A stretch of DNA of 64,000 bases, taken from contig CAMTDV010000012.1 of the NCBI GenBank assembly GCA_947069175.1, positions 40,952,341-41,016,340 of the forward strand, given 5' to 3'. The position numbers were made by a program, and so were the translations under genes. The DNA is from Scalesia atractyloides (taxonomy: Eukaryota > Streptophyta > Magnoliopsida > Asterales > Asteraceae). Shown here one piece after another: positions 32,373 through 45,771 of this stretch. A model generated the notes under the pieces. It saw only the letters and a program-made list of their open reading frames with translations, had not been told where the DNA came from and did not search any database. Each line of letters starts with the position of its first letter. The stretch's first letter is position 1.

Positions 32373-35300
32373 CTAAAAGCTCCTCAAAGATGCTATTCTT
32401 GTATGTTCTATGATTCGAGCTTCTTTTTCTTCCTTTTTCTTTGACTCTTTCTTCTCAAGTTTCATCCAAGTTGTTTTCCAATCCGATCCAGAATGAATAT
32501 CATTTGCAAAGCACACATTAACGATCTTTTGAAATTGAAGCGCTTGTTCTTGATCTTTCTCTTCAAAACTTATCTTACTGTAGAATAAACATTCTATATC
32601 TTCTTTGAACAGTTGGCTAGCCACATTGGGTCTAGCACTCGAATGCCTTGCCATAGACCATATATTCGTTTGTGCGCTATGACGGCTTCGGTTAATTCCT
32701 TAGTGATTTTCCAAGAGTCATCATCTGGGTGCACACAAATAACAGATTCTCCTGAACTCGAACATAGTGCCACCATTTGAATATCTTGAAGAAATCTTGC
32801 TCCATTTTAATCAGAGGCATGTTCTTCATCACCCGCGGTTTCTTCACAATCAAAGTAATATCTTTCTCCTTCGTTACTGGATCAACTTTAATAATGGACG
32901 AGGATAATGAGGTTTCCAATGTACAAAACCATGCGTAGCTTCAAACTTAATCAATCTCCAGAGCCTTTGATCATGAAACTTCATGTTTAGATTTATCATC
33001 TTTGTTTGAACAAGCTCCTTTATATCCCAATACGGTGATGTTTTGATGTCGCTCAAATATCGAAAATATTGGATACCAAGTTCCCTTTTTATCGCATACA
33101 CATTAAGCTCTTCAATCCATCCACAACTCAGAATATCCCTTAGAGAAATATCAGCATCTTTAGTAAAGAATGCTAGGGGTCTTTTAAACTTACGTTTGGC
33201 TGAATTCACGCGAAACCATTTCTTCTTTTGTTCAACAATTTCAGCTTTAGACATTTTCTGAGGAATTGTTCCTTCTTTTGCAGCTTCAGATACTTTCCTT
33301 TGCAACATCTCAAAACTTTCTGCTGTAAATAGATCATAAACGTTGGGAAATCATCTGTACCCTGATTGGCATCATTAGCATCGTCATCAAAATCATTTTC
33401 TACGACAACGTTATCATACATGTTTGTATCTTCTACGTCTTCGAAAACATAAGCATTCGGTTCAAAGACATCTATCTCATTAAGTTCGTCTTCAAAATCA
33501 AAATCAAACTTCTCTTCACTAATACCAAGCATTGCTGCTATTTCTTCCTTCGAATAACTATGAACAAACTCCCCTTCTTCAACGTCCTGCTCAAGATATA
33601 ACACAGACGGCTTTGGCAAGACAGGAACAGAAGATATAACATTTTGTGTAAAAATTCCTGCCTGCTGAGCACCCACTGACTCATCAGCTTTGTTCGTCTT
33701 TTCCTCTTCAGTAGTTTGGTTCGCAGAATCATCAAAGTCTCAGAAAGATCTACTAATTCATTAACATTTGAATCAATTACACGAATTCCCGACCCTCCAA
33801 CATTGTCATCATCATTATCATCATCTGAACTACTAGAATCCTTAACATCAACATCAGCATCATCAGCATCCTCTACTTTTGCTTCCTTTTCAGTTTCTTC
33901 AGCACTTTCTTTACTTTCTTTTGCCATCTTTTTCTTTATCAACCAATCTTGATGTCTTTGAGTAATATCAAGTGAAGCTATATCCACATCAGTTGGCTTT
34001 CCTATCGGGATAAACTTTTTCGGTTCTTCATACACCACAATGTCCCAACATGTTACTGGCCCAGACTCAGCTTATGGCATAGTTTCAACAATCACAGATT
34101 CCTCCACTATCTTTACCTTTTCTTTCCCTTGCGTGTCAGATTGTTGTTTAGATAAACGTTCTCTTTCCATAACTCTCTCTCGCTTCTGCTCGTTCTATTT
34201 CATCTATTGCAGCAGAAATACTCAATCCCAACTTCTTTTCCAAAATCTTCTCAAACACATCCATTCTTCTATCGTTCCTCAAACGTTCTTCCTCGTATTC
34301 TGCCATTCGTAAACGCAATCTTTCATTTCAGAAACACTACTTGCTAAAATCGCTTCTAATTGCTGTTTGTCAACAATTAATCCTCCGATCCTTTCAAGCA
34401 TTTCAAGCTTTTCAGCAGTTAACTCATTTATCTGCTCTTATAACTTAGCTATACGTACCACATTCATCGTAACCTATTTTTGCAAGTCGTCAACCCTTGG
34501 ATCATCAAATCGAAATTCATCTCCTCCAGGTAAATCATCCAAACCATCTCATAAAAAATGTGACTCAAATGGTTGCTGTGTTGGATGAGACTGTTGAGCA
34601 TGAGATGGTTGTGATTGTTGTTGAGCAGACTGTTGTTGCGGTGGTTGCGGAACTGGTTCTAGTTGTTGCGATTGTTGCTTCGATTGAGGTTGTTGCTGTG
34701 CTGGCTGTTGTTGATCTGGTTCTGGCTCAAGTACTGATTTTGTTGAGTAGCTATCTCTGGTTGAGATTGTTGTTTAGCTGGTTCTGATTGTTCTGATTGT
34801 TGCTGAACTGGTTCTGGCTGCTCATGTTGTGGTGGAGACGGAATATTCTGTGATGGTTCTTCCACATTTTCTTCAATAATAGATTCAGCACCAGTTTCCT
34901 TTTGAATAACACTCGGAGATATTCTAGCTGCAGGACGCTTCATTCTTCTTTGTTTCTTCTTGGTTGGAGTTCGAAAAGCAGATTCAGTATCAGATTCAGA
35001 TGGAACATAAGTTGTGTCATCCTCTCCTGTTGCTTTTCGTTTGCGTTCCTCTGCTTTGCATTTTAATTCAGCTTGTCGTTTCTTCTCCAATTTTTCAGCT
35101 CTTTTCTTTTCACCAGCTCTTCTTTCTTCTGAATCAGTACTTGAAGATAGTACTTCTTCAGCTACTTTGTCAGCTCCAAACGCTTGACACTCAATATCTT
35201 CAGCCATCTCTTCAACCGTTTCCTCAACTTCCGGTTCATCTCTTAACCCTGAACTTCCAGCTGCAGATGTAGTTTTTTTTTTTTTTTCTTGATATGTAGC

Positions 35301-36197
35301 TTTAGATTTCCCACCTTTTTCTCCATCCTTCACAAACCATGGACTCCTTTTTGCAACAAACAACAATAATGCTTTAACCTCTACTTCATCATCGATACTC
35401 TCATCTTTTCTCCATTTTCCTGGTGCTGGAGATATATAATCTTTATCGAGAATCGCACCAAACATTGGTTTAGCTATAGGAGCGGACTTTAGATGCACAT
35501 TCATCTTTCATAATGTCGAACATCCATATGTTCAAGCCTGAGGACATCGTTCGGAGATTTCTCCAGATCAGGATGCAAAAAGTCTAACAACATCTGAATG
35601 AATCTTGGATACTGCAAAAACTTTTCCTTCTGAATATTCTGAATCATCTGAGTGAATATAACCTTTGAAAAGTTGTATGGAAGATTCAACACTAACGCAA
35701 TAATCATACACATTTGATAATCAACCAAGTCATAAAAACCACCTTTCCTATGACTTAAACCGTGAGCTATAACATGTGCAAGATATCTGAAAGGTGCGCT
35801 AGGTTTCCTTTCTTGAATGGTGCAGCGTTCACAAATCCTGTATACCCCATTCGATAAAAGCATCCTTTTACCATGTATTCAGAAAAACCTGTCGGATCGT
35901 CTTTGTTGTCTTTAAACTCTAACACCTTCCGAATTAGATCCTCAGTAATCTTTACTGGAAATCAACATCATCAATCTTTACAACTGAAACAATGGCATTA
36001 TCATCAATACTGTACTCAGCAGCATTCCAAAAATATTCCACATACGAAAGATATGTTGTATGTCTATCCGTTAAAGCTTTAGTCACTCGAATCTGTGTGA
36101 GAAAATCCAAAATATCTCGATATTCCGCTATCTCCGGAATTGAGGCATCTGTGATACAACGTATATTGTGGACCGGAGAAAATGCGGATTTCTTGGC
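32373..36197 (-). pseudogene. extra ORF (aORF) of copia element B, broken
   Basis: A protein-coding region downstream of pol in the same orientation. On the - strand it follows an AG acceptor at 36198-36199 and starts KKSAFSPVHNI. The N-terminal domain includes ILDFLTQIRVTKALTDRHT and KEKFLQYPRFIQMLLDFLHP, and resembles the plant transposon-associated proteins found after pol in Asteraceae copia elements (from memory). Basic and acidic low-complexity follows (KKRAEKLEKKRQAELKCKAE), then a Q/P-rich tract, an acidic segment and a C-terminal domain (WIEELNVYAIKRELGIQYFR). Frame changes separate 36197-35870, 35863-35501, 35504-34659, 34038-33538, 33676-33206, 33308-32874 and the final pieces to 32373. 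Function is unknown; an envelope-like role is often suggested for ORFs in this position, but I see no clear signal peptide or membrane segment. Confidence 0.75.
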
Positions 36198-38331
36198 CTG
36201 TTCATAAAAATAACAACCAACCGTTAGAAAATATTAAACATTCAAAATTTCCTTCACATATTCGTACAAAATAACTGTTTCGTACGAAACACACTTAAAC
36301 ATTTTGTTTTCAAACTTTATTCATACGAATGTTATTCATACGACTCACTATCTTCGTACGAAATACTTTACACTTAAACATTTTATTTTCAAACTTTATT
36401 TCATACGAAACAACCCAATTCACTTTGAACAAAAACTTTTCACACTTCTCTGTATGAAATTCTGTTTCGTAGAAAACTAACTCCAACTGAAATAACAAAA
36501 CTTTTCATGCAAAACAATTCATTCGTACAAAAATTCATCATCGTCCCAAAATGTCCAAGTATAATCCAAACTCAAAACTTGTTGATTTTAACAAATTGAT
36601 AGTCGATTTTCAGGTTATTAGAGCCGATTTTAACGATTTTGTGATCAATTTTAAGTTTTACCGGTCCAATTTCCCTAGATCTAAGTTTTAGTCCGATTCG
36701 TACAAATTTTGGCATTATAACAACATGATTTTGTCAAATTACCTTTCCCATTGATAGAGGTGTGCCAATCAACCTCAACAATGTAAATCGCAAGCACAAA
36801 TATCCAAGAAATGAAGATTTTAGTATAAACTCGCACAAAAATTCTCCGAATCGCTCAACAGTACAGAGAGAAGGTAACCTTATTTCTGTGCGAAACACAA
36901 AGTATTTATAGTAGAGATTAGCTTCGTACTAAACAACTTGAATCGCACAAAATTTACTCTTGTTTCGTACTAAAATGAAGATCTTCATATGAATTTCTTT
37001 TCGTGCGAATCAATACTAAAAGTCTTTAAACTTTTCAATTTTATTTTTGTATTTTTCATTTTTCAGTAATTTTATCTATTTCACAAATCCACTTGACTAA
37101 CCAAGTCTAAATTAATGACCCTGGTTATCCAATTTGCCTTCCAAGTCCAAGTTAATGACCTTGGTTGACCATGTTTGACCAAATAGATTTATTTTAACAT
37201 GTAAAGTTTCAAATTAATGAACTTTCTTGATATTCAAGTAAACTTTTTGCTAAAAATTAGCTCCCAACCAGTGATTTCAGATTTTTCTCAGCAAGATGTT
37301 GCTATGAATTCAACCGTCAGCGTTTTATCATCGGTAAACAAAAATAAGACTACCAATGCTAAGAAAACTGATTTTTTTTTGAGTTTGGAGATATTTTTCA
37401 AAGAATAATAACATTTTTTGTGAATTTTACATTTTAGAGGATCATTTCAAGCATATATATAAGTCATCAGTACCGTTGATCTAGAAACACCCTTTAAGCT
37501 TTTAAACAAATTTACTTAGATTGCCAATATATTTGTCCATTTAAAACTCTTCTCGTTTCTCAACTGTTTCAAGATATGTTAATGTATTATTAGAAACATG
37601 AAATAACTGTGTTTCCCATCTCAGAATATACTCCCGTATCGAGATTCCCAGAATGTCATTTTACAGGTGAATATATCGAATTAATATCTGTATATAGGGT
37701 GAATGCGAGAACTTGAGAGCTCAGGTTAGTACTACCGTACAGACAAAGAGATGAAGGCTCGTCTTTAGTGGTGTACCATCAAGGAATCTTTTGTACTGCA
37801 AATGTCATAAATGCTTAAGACATCACCATATTTTCATGCAGCTTTTGGGGAAATAATGCGAAAGTATTATATGAGTTCTAGGCTATTTCTTCCGCAAAAT
37901 CAGAAGAACTCAAATAATACCCCAGATATCAATCAAATATAAAGACCTAGTATTGCAGAATCTGGCATTCTCTCAAACGAAATTTTGGAGTACTAAGTCC
38001 ATATATCCGAGAGATGTTAACCCACAAGTTAATCAGTTTTGTTTTTTAGGTTTATATCTTGAATACACTTTACTGAACGAGTGAAGTCTATTGGCATATC
38101 CATAGTAAGACTTGCTTAATTACTTTTAAAAACAATACAAATCTTTAGCATACCATGACTATCATATTTGATTTACTGTGATTACTTTTTTTTACACAAA
38201 ACTCTTTTTGCCCTTTTTAATGTTTTTGTATTTTCCTTAAACATTTTCTCCCTAAAATAAAAAACATATTTTTGGATTTTTTGAGAAGTTATAAGAAAGA
38301 ATGTACAGAAAACGTTTAACCGATGACAAAT
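36198..38331 (-). other. non-coding block between pol and aORF of element B
   Basis: About 2.1 kb. Its far end (36240-36540) holds CGTACGA-type motifs and its near end (37600-38330) matches element A at about 51150-51870 in inverted orientation. It ends at the conserved AG before the aORF, so it may act as intron or leader for aORF expression. Confidence 0.6.
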
Positions 38332-39860
38332 TCACATTAAGTCGTCATCATCCTCAAACTCAACCTCAAACACATCCCCTGAGATCATATTTTTTAAACC
38401 ATTTAGCTTTAAAAAATCATTAAACTTTGTTTTATCAAAAGCTTTGGTACAAAAATCTGCTTTTTGGTCATCAGTGTAGATTTTCTCAATTCGCACCAAC
38501 TTTTTCTCGTAGCAATCATGGATAAAGCGGTGTCGAATCTCGATATGTTTAGTATGTGAGTGTTGGCATGAGTTTTTAGTGATATCGATCACGGCCTGAT
38601 TATCTACATATATAGGCGTATCAAGAAATTGCAAACCGAAATCTCTCATCTGTTGCTGTATCCAGAGAATCTGAGCACAACAACTGGATGCTGAAACATA
38701 TTCAGCTTCAACAAGTAGAGAGAGCGACTGCGGTTGTTTCTTGCACTGCCACGTTACCAAACGAGTTCCGAAGAACTGGCAGCCGGCCGTTGTAGACTTC
38801 GTACTCAATTTGCAGAATCCGAAATCAAAATCCGAGTAACCTGCAATAGTAAAATCATCATGTCTAGGGTACCACAAGCTGATGCTTGGAAAACCCTTCA
38901 AATATCTCATTATGCGTTTGATAACAAGCAGGTGTGACTCTTTTGGATTAGACTGATAACGGGAGCACATGCACGTTGGATACATGATATATGGTCGAGA
39001 AGCTGTAAGATACATCAAGGATCCGATCATGGAGCGATATAAAGTTCATCAACTCTTTCTCCAATAAGATCTGGACAAATGCCGTGATTTGGAGCTAATG
39101 GGGTAGATGCTGGTTTAGCTCCTATCATATTGAATTTCTCCAATATGACATATTTCGTCTGATGAATGAAAATACCATCAGGTAGCTAATCAACCTGGAG
39201 TCCTAGAAAGAACTTCATCTCCCCCATTGCGCTCATTTCAAATTTGCGCTTCATGACTTCTTCAAAGTCTTTACACAGCGTATCATTTGTCGATCCAAAG
39301 ATAATATCATCCACATATATCTGTACGATGATTAGATGCCCACTACTTCCTTTGTGAAGAGGGTAGAATCTACTGTTCCCCTGATAAAGCCATTGTCCAG
39401 AGATGACTCGATAATGTTTCATACCAAGCTCTCGGGGCTTGATGAAGACCATATAAGGCTTTATTCAGAAGGTAGACTTTATCTTTGTGCACTGGATCAA
39501 TGAACCCCAGTGGTTGGCCGACGTACACATCCTCTTTCACTTTTACGTATAGGAAAGCAGATTTAACATCTAATTGGTACACCTTGAACCCTTTCCACGA
39601 GGCAAAGGCCTAGAATATGCGAATAGCTTCAAGACGAGCAACTGGGGCGTAGACTTACAGTATAGTCTATCCCTTCTTGCTGATGAAAACCTTGAACCAC
39701 AAGTCGAGCTTTGTTGCGCACCACAACTCCTCGATCATCCCTTTTGCACTTGAAGAACCATCTTGTGTTAATCTTTTTGTGATGATCTGGCAGGTCAACA
39801 AGCGTCCAGACTCCAAGTTTCTGGAATTGGAGTAACTTCTCTTGCATTGCGTCCACCCAA
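38332..39860 (-). pseudogene. copia B reverse transcriptase and RNase H, frameshifted
   Basis: On the - strand: WTLVDLPDHHKKINTRWFFK (RT start), [40 protein letters not shown], then a frame change, IYVDDIIFGSTNDTLCKDFE (catalytic YVDD intact), KRKFEMSAMGEMKFFLGLQV, a stop, and from 39030 an open frame through RNase H (MIGSLMYLTASRPYIMYPTC, YVDNQAVIDITKNSC, ADFCTKAFDKTKF) ending in an acidic tail at 38332. At least four lesions are visible. RT and RNase H would convert RNA to DNA. Confidence 0.9.
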
Positions 39861-40463
39861 CTTTCTTCTTTTAACGCGTCTTTCCAGCTTCGGGTTCAAC
39901 TTGAGAAACGAAACAACTATGAGAAAATCGAACTTGAAGTGGAGCAATACGAGTATAAAAACAGCTAAGATCTTTATTGATCTGATTGCAAGTTTGCACT
40001 CCAGATTGTAAGCTGCCTATGATGTTCTCTGATGGATGATATGAAAGTGTTCTTGGTATCACTTCGGTTGGAACATCTACTTGTGGTTGCAAATTTGTTA
40101 GAATTTCATTGACAACCGGTACAGATGAAGAAGCTTTATTCCTATCATTAGACTTATCAGCCTGTTGTTTTAGAAAGCTTTCAATCTATTCAGATGCTTC
40201 ATCAGAACTGGATCCTCCATCGTCGAAAGTTGGTACCTGATCAGAGTCAGCATCTGCATTTGGCTGGGCAGATGATTCAGCAGTATGTCATTTGGAGCAA
40301 GAACTAGATTTTGAACAAAAGAGCTTTGACCGACATCAGACAAGTTAACAGGTAATGATGTAGAAATGACCAATGGTCTAGGAACTTGTTCTTAATTAGA
40401 TAACTGATGTTGTTGAAATAACATAACAAGTTCTTCTTCTGTTGGCACATCTGGTAGATCAAA
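39861..40463 (-). pseudogene. copia B integrase-RT linker
   Basis: Variable Ser/Asp/Gln-rich linker between the integrase core and RT, with several stops. Recognisable fragments include VISTSLPVNLSDVGQSSF and RFSHSCFVSQVEPEAGK, which match the corresponding part of element A at about 49100-49600. Confidence 0.7.
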
Positions 40464-41540
40464 CTAATCCCACAATCCATCATAGTTAAACAGCCACGGA
40501 TCCCCAGGTTTCTGCGTAGGCGTTGTATATCTTTGACAGTCTACGTGCTGTGCTAGAACTATCTGGTTCAGACTCGGCAAGAAAACACGTTTTTGAGGAG
40601 TAGCGTAACCAACAAAGAAACCTTCCAAGGATTTGGCTCCAAATTTACCAGCCGGGTCCAAGATGGTACACAGTGATCCAAAAGGTTCCAAAAATGCTAA
40701 AGTAGGCTTTCGTTGATTCAGTAACTCGAAACATGTCTTTTTGTGAGACTTAACTGTCAACACACGATTAAGGGTATAACATGCTGATGCTACTGCTTCA
40801 CTCCAGAAACTGACCGGTAATTTTGAATCAGCTAACATTGTTCTAGCAGTTTCTATCAGCGTGCGATTCTTTCGTTCAGCTACTCCATTTTGTTGTGGAG
40901 TATAGGGGGCGCTGAATTCATTAAGAATCCCCTTTTCATTGCAGGACTCTTGCATCTTCTTGTTCTTAAACTCCGTTCCATTATCACTGCGCATTCTCTT
41001 AACGGGCAAATGATATAAATTTTCAAGTTTTCTAAAGAGGATCAAAAGAGTTTCAAACGTTTCATCCTTACTCTCCAGAAAAACACCCATGAAAATCGAG
41101 AATATTCATCTGTAACGACAAGACAGTATAGATCTCCTGAAATACTTTTGATATTGACTGGTCCAAAGAGATCCATATGTAGTCTTTCTAGTGGTAGCTT
41201 TATCGAATTCAACAGCTTTCTCAGGTGTGATTTCTTATGCTGCTTCCCCTTTTTGCAGCTAAGACAATCATCTGATAGATGAAAATTTTTCAAATTGACA
41301 CCCTCCACTAGGTAGTTATGCACAAGAAAATTCATCTTTCAAAGATGAATGTGCCCCATTTTTCGATGCCATAAAATTGACTCTTTCTCGGTAGCCTTGG
41401 ATACAAAGCATTGAACTTTCTTTGATATTGTAGAAGCGATGCTCATGTCAAGAACATCTAAACCATTTTCTCTCGGAGCTCCATCAAAATCCATTCTTCT
41501 GGAATCTTGAAACCGGGTTTTAAGATTAGACATTCTTTAT
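40464..41540 (-). pseudogene. copia B GAG-pre-integrase domain and integrase
   Basis: The pre-integrase zinc region reads ESILWHRKMGHIHL, a stop, then CLSCKKGKQHKKSH. The core has LHMDLFGPVNIKSISGDLYC (first Asp), MRSDNGTEFKNKK (second Asp) and YTPQQNGVAERKNRTLIETA (Glu), so all three catalytic residues are present. A frameshift near 41090 splits the domain. The C-terminal part (GAKSLEGFFVGYATPQKRVF) is open to 40464. Integrase would insert the cDNA into the genome. Confidence 0.9.
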
Positions 41541-41817
41541 CATTGAAATGTGTCGTAAACTTCTTGTCACAAATTTGTGAGATACTAAGCAGATTGTTCT
41601 CAAGTTCAGTGATATAGTTCACTTTATCAAATGATACAACTCCGTTCGAGAGAATCCCTTCTCCGACAATTCTACCTCCCTGCGTTCCAGCAAATCCTAC
41701 ATATCCTCCACGAATAGCTTTAACATCATTGAGCAACGCAAGCATTCCTATCATGTGGCGAGACGCTCCACTATCCATGATCCATTTTGCCAATATCGAA
41801 CATTGGAGCCCCTGCAC
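41458..41817 (-). pseudogene. copia B aspartic protease
   Basis: WIMDSGASRHMIGMLALLND carries an intact DSG active site, and VNYITELENNLLSISQICDK is the conserved downstream block. The domain is open but its neighbours are separated by stops. Confidence 0.88.
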
Positions 41818-44800
41818 ACATGATTGATCAAAACTTATTTAAACAAAGAAACCCAAGCCTGTTTGATCTTGGATGGATTTGGAATATCAAATTTTGGACC
41901 CACTTTGTTCTTATCAATCTTTTTAAGCTCAGTTTTGTTTGGAACAGAAGGACAGCTTTAGCAACCCATTTTTGTGTTTGTGGTTTAGCCCTTTTAACAT
42001 AAAATTTTGAATCTACTTGTTGAATTTTGTGTGATGTTTCACCAATTTCAAACTTAGATGAGGTTGAATAGTTAGTTTAACATTTTGATGAGATTTAATA
42101 TTTCTTTTAAGAATTTGTTTCGGCATAAACATGGGTGCTTTTTGCTTTTCATCCTTAGTGAACTTTTTCGGAGAAGAAACTGGTTTTGAACTTTCTTGTG
42201 AACAGTACCGTGTGGTATGAACAACTTTCTTGCATTTAAAGCATGTCTTGCTGTCCTTATGAACAGAGGTATCCAAAACCTATTTATGTTTTTGTGTCTC
42301 TTTTTCTTTAAGAAAATCATCATTTGATTGAGTTCTAACGACCTCCTTTTCTTTCTCGGTTGTTGTCCCAAAAACAAAATTAATTTTCTTTGTAAAGTTC
42401 AATTTTTGGGACCTGTTGGTTTTTTGTTGCTTCTGGAAACCCAACCCTGCTCGTTTTTTTCCAGATAATCTCCATTTTCTCGATAGTAGGGTCGGTTGTC
42501 AGTTTTTGATTTAGAATAGAAAGATGCATCATGTTTATGTAAATCATCATGACTTACCTCCATAAGCTTGAACATTTTATCTACACAATCCTTTTTCACA
42601 TTCTTGATTGAAAAATCCTCATCCGAAAATAGTTTATCAGACCCTTTCATTTTATAAACTATGACATTGGTATCATCATTTCAACTATTTTCTGATATAT
42701 CATCAGACCTTGACTTCTTAGATTGTTCAGGCTCAGACACTTCAGATTCATTTTTTAACACTTTTTCAACCACATTATTTACCACTTCAGAGTCACATTC
42801 ACCATCATTTTTAGTGTAAGTTACATCGATATCCACAGGCAGCTGTTCGGTTTTCAATTTAAGATTTAGTGCCTTTTCCACCCCAGATGGATTTTTGCAT
42901 GCATAACTGTTCCACATGGGTGGAGGAACTCGATCATAACTACCACTTTTTGTTTCACCATTTTTAGATTCCTCTGTATTGGTAAAATGTGATCTATGAC
43001 GTAAGAGCTTGTGGAATAACTAATTAACAATTTGTTAACTTGTTCTGTTTCAATTCTCATTTTCTCAAGCTCACTTTTGAGCTCAGCAATAGTGTTTAGA
43101 TGAATATTAATTGCCATTTGTTTATCCATCACTGTTGCTTTAAGCATCATAAGTGTTGCGTCATTTTCTCTGAGTGCTTTATTATATTGTTTAACAGATG
43201 CACTCAATTTGTCATAAGCTTCCTTTATGGATTTGTAATCGCTTGACAAATTGTCTGCTAAACTTTGCAATTCAGCAAATCTTTTGTCCTTTACAAGACA
43301 CTCAACACACGGTTCTAAACACTTTGAACAAGATTTTTCATTCTCAGATGACTTGTTTATCTCATTGCCATTGGCCATGCACGCTTTGTCTTCTTTCAAC
43401 AATTCCTTTTTCTCATCAGCTTTGACATCCTCAACCAATTTCTTTTGCTCTTCATCTGTTGAATGTTGACTAGGTGCGAAATATCCTGCAAATTTTTTTA
43501 AAACATTGTTAGGCAAAAGATGTTTGAATGGACCATTCAAAAGTTCTTCCTCCTCTGATGAAGTATGATAGTAATAATCGTCGTCATCAGGTCCTTCATC
43601 AAATGATGCTCCTGATTCTTCTTCGGTTCCTCAATAATTTCAGCCACCAATGCCAAACTTTCTCCTTTCGAAATAAACTTGTTCTAATTAAACCCTTCGT
43701 TTTCTTGTGTAACAACCAATGCCTTATCTTTAGTTTCAGGTTGCTTATCTTCAATCGGCACGATTCTTGTTCTTGGTTGAGGTCGGTGGTAAATCGCTCT
43801 TTTATAATAGTCATCGGCGAAAGGATTATGATTTCCTTGAACCTCTCGGTTTGGACATTCTCTTTTAAAGTGACCTTTCACCCGACACTTGAAACACGTA
43901 ACTTTGGATTTATCAAATCCAAGTTTCCCATCCAAACCTCCTAAATTTTCTTTACCAGTGATTTCCATAAATCTTTGTGCACGTCAAACGATTAAAGCCA
44001 TACACCATTTTATATCTATCAACTCCATTTCAACTAGATTAATTTGATCATAATCCTCACGTGTCATTTCAGAATTTCCGATCTTTCCAGCAACAAGATT
44101 GTCATATGACTCAAGAACTGAAGCAAGTAGAGACATATGTTGTTTTGCTGTCTTTTCGATAAATTTTTGTGCGTTTTGAAAATCAACGGCAATATTGCAT
44201 TGCAAGACTCTTTGATTTGCATTGGATGATGAAGATGAAGAAGTTTGATTCTTGTGAGGCTGATTTGTTCCAAAAGAAGATTGTTGGCTTGAAGGTGTAT
44301 TTGGATCAACTGTTGGGAATGATTGGAAACCACTTGTCTGAATTGGTGGTGTGCTTGGTGAACTATATGTACTGAAAGCAGTTTGAATCTTTGGCGCTTG
44401 GAGTTGAGCAACAGAACTGTTTTTGAAATAAAGATTAACATCTTGTTGTACTTGAACAGTCTTGTTTTTAGCCATCTTTTGCATCTCTAATTCATGACCC
44501 TCCAACCTTTCGATAAAGCGAGGCAGTGAGAAATTGCTGTATTCAACTCCATTTTCAAGATGGTTAAGTAAGTCGACTATTCTCCTTGTGGTAGAGAATC
44601 AGCTAGCTTGTCAACAAGCTCTTCATTTGTCTTTACAATTCCCATTCTCTTCATATGAACCACTAGATGACAGTATCGCTCAATCAGCTGCTTTACCGTT
44701 TCTCCTTTAATCAGTGTGAATACATCAAACTCTTTGCTTAATAATGCCCTTTTGCTTTTGCGGAGTTGAGCACTACCTTGAAATTTGAGTCGAAGAGCAT

Positions 44801-45180
44801 TCCATAAAGATTGCGCATCATCATCATCATCATGTTGTAGTAAAGCCAAAATATCTTCTTTAATCGATTGCTGAAGAATATTAATCATTTTCTTTTCATT
44901 GATAAACCTTTCACGTTCAACATCAGAGAATTGAGCAAGGGTCTTTTCAAGCCCATTTTCACCAACTTGTGCGGTATATTTTGCCTCGAACAAACCAGCA
45001 AGTAAAGTGGTTAGCTTGAACCCAATTCATAAACCTTTCACTCCAACTATCAAAGTCTTCTAGATTCATAAGCTTTGGAGGTTTTGTCATTGTTCCCATT
45101 TCATTCTCTAGATTGATGTTTTGGGCTGCTGCTGTGGTAACGACTGAAGTGGCGAACGCATTGTAAAATTCCTCAGACAT
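41818..45180 (-). pseudogene. copia B gag, long, with two zinc knuckles, broken
   Basis: On the - strand the ATG at 45180 begins MSEEFYNAFATSVVTTAAAQ and continues EDFDSWSERFMNWVQANHF. After a frame change come ERERFINEKKMINILQQSIK and ALRLKFQGSAQLRKSKRALL. The first knuckle CFKCRVKGHFKREC lies at about 43850-43900. A long coiled-coil-like stretch follows (43540-42866, e.g. LKATVMDKQMAINIHLN). The second CCHC-like motif, CFKCKKVVHTTRYC, lies at about 42200-42245. The protein would be unusually long for copia gag, as in element A. Numerous frame changes make it non-functional. Confidence 0.87.
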
Positions 45181-45757
45181 TTTTCCTGTGAAAAATTAAG
45201 ACACTTCTCGAAAAAAACTGATCAAATTAATAAAGGTTGCTTTGTGCGGACAACTTGTTTCGTACGAAACAAGTTTTTATACGATTGAGATTTTTCTCAC
45301 AAAAACTAATATTTCATACGGATCAAATCATTTTGTACAGGTAAGATGATTTGTACGAATGAAATTTGGTACGAATTAGTTTGAAAGTCTGAAAAATTGT
45401 AAAATCTTGTTAAATTTTTGCACTTGTTCGTATAAACTTTTTAACTGATTCGTACAAAAGTTAAATCAGTTTTTCGTGCGAACTCGTACGAAATGATTCA
45501 ATCTTCAAACTGACCAAATTTTATCGATTTCAACATGATTTAGTTCAAATTTTAAGTCCGAATTATGATATGGATTGATTAGATTGAAGATTAACTTGAA
45601 TTACTAAAATCCTAGTCCATTTTGTCCATGAATTCGTTCGAAATTTGTCCAAAATCCAGCATAGGTCAGGAAAAATGATGAAGATGAAGATATATCCAAG
45701 TCTGAACACTTAGTAACTTGTAACTACTTGTTGTCTATCTGTAGATCAGATCTCATG
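45181..45757 (-). promoter_or_regulatory. element B leader rich in CGTACGA-type motifs
   Basis: Non-coding leader between the primer-binding site and gag. TTCGTACGAA-like words and variants cluster at about 45240-45500. Confidence 0.75.
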
Positions 45758-45769
45758 GCTCTGATACCA
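45758..45769 (-). promoter_or_regulatory. primer-binding site of element B
   Basis: GCTCTGATACCA on the + strand is TGGTATCAGAGC on the element's strand, two bases from the LTR. Confidence 0.92.
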
Positions 45770-45771
45770 CT

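Noticed and set aside
34040..34787. + strand ORFs opposite the element B aORF
   Set aside because: Mirror frames of Ser/Gln/Glu-rich codons on the - strand; the - strand reading has homology to element A's aORF.
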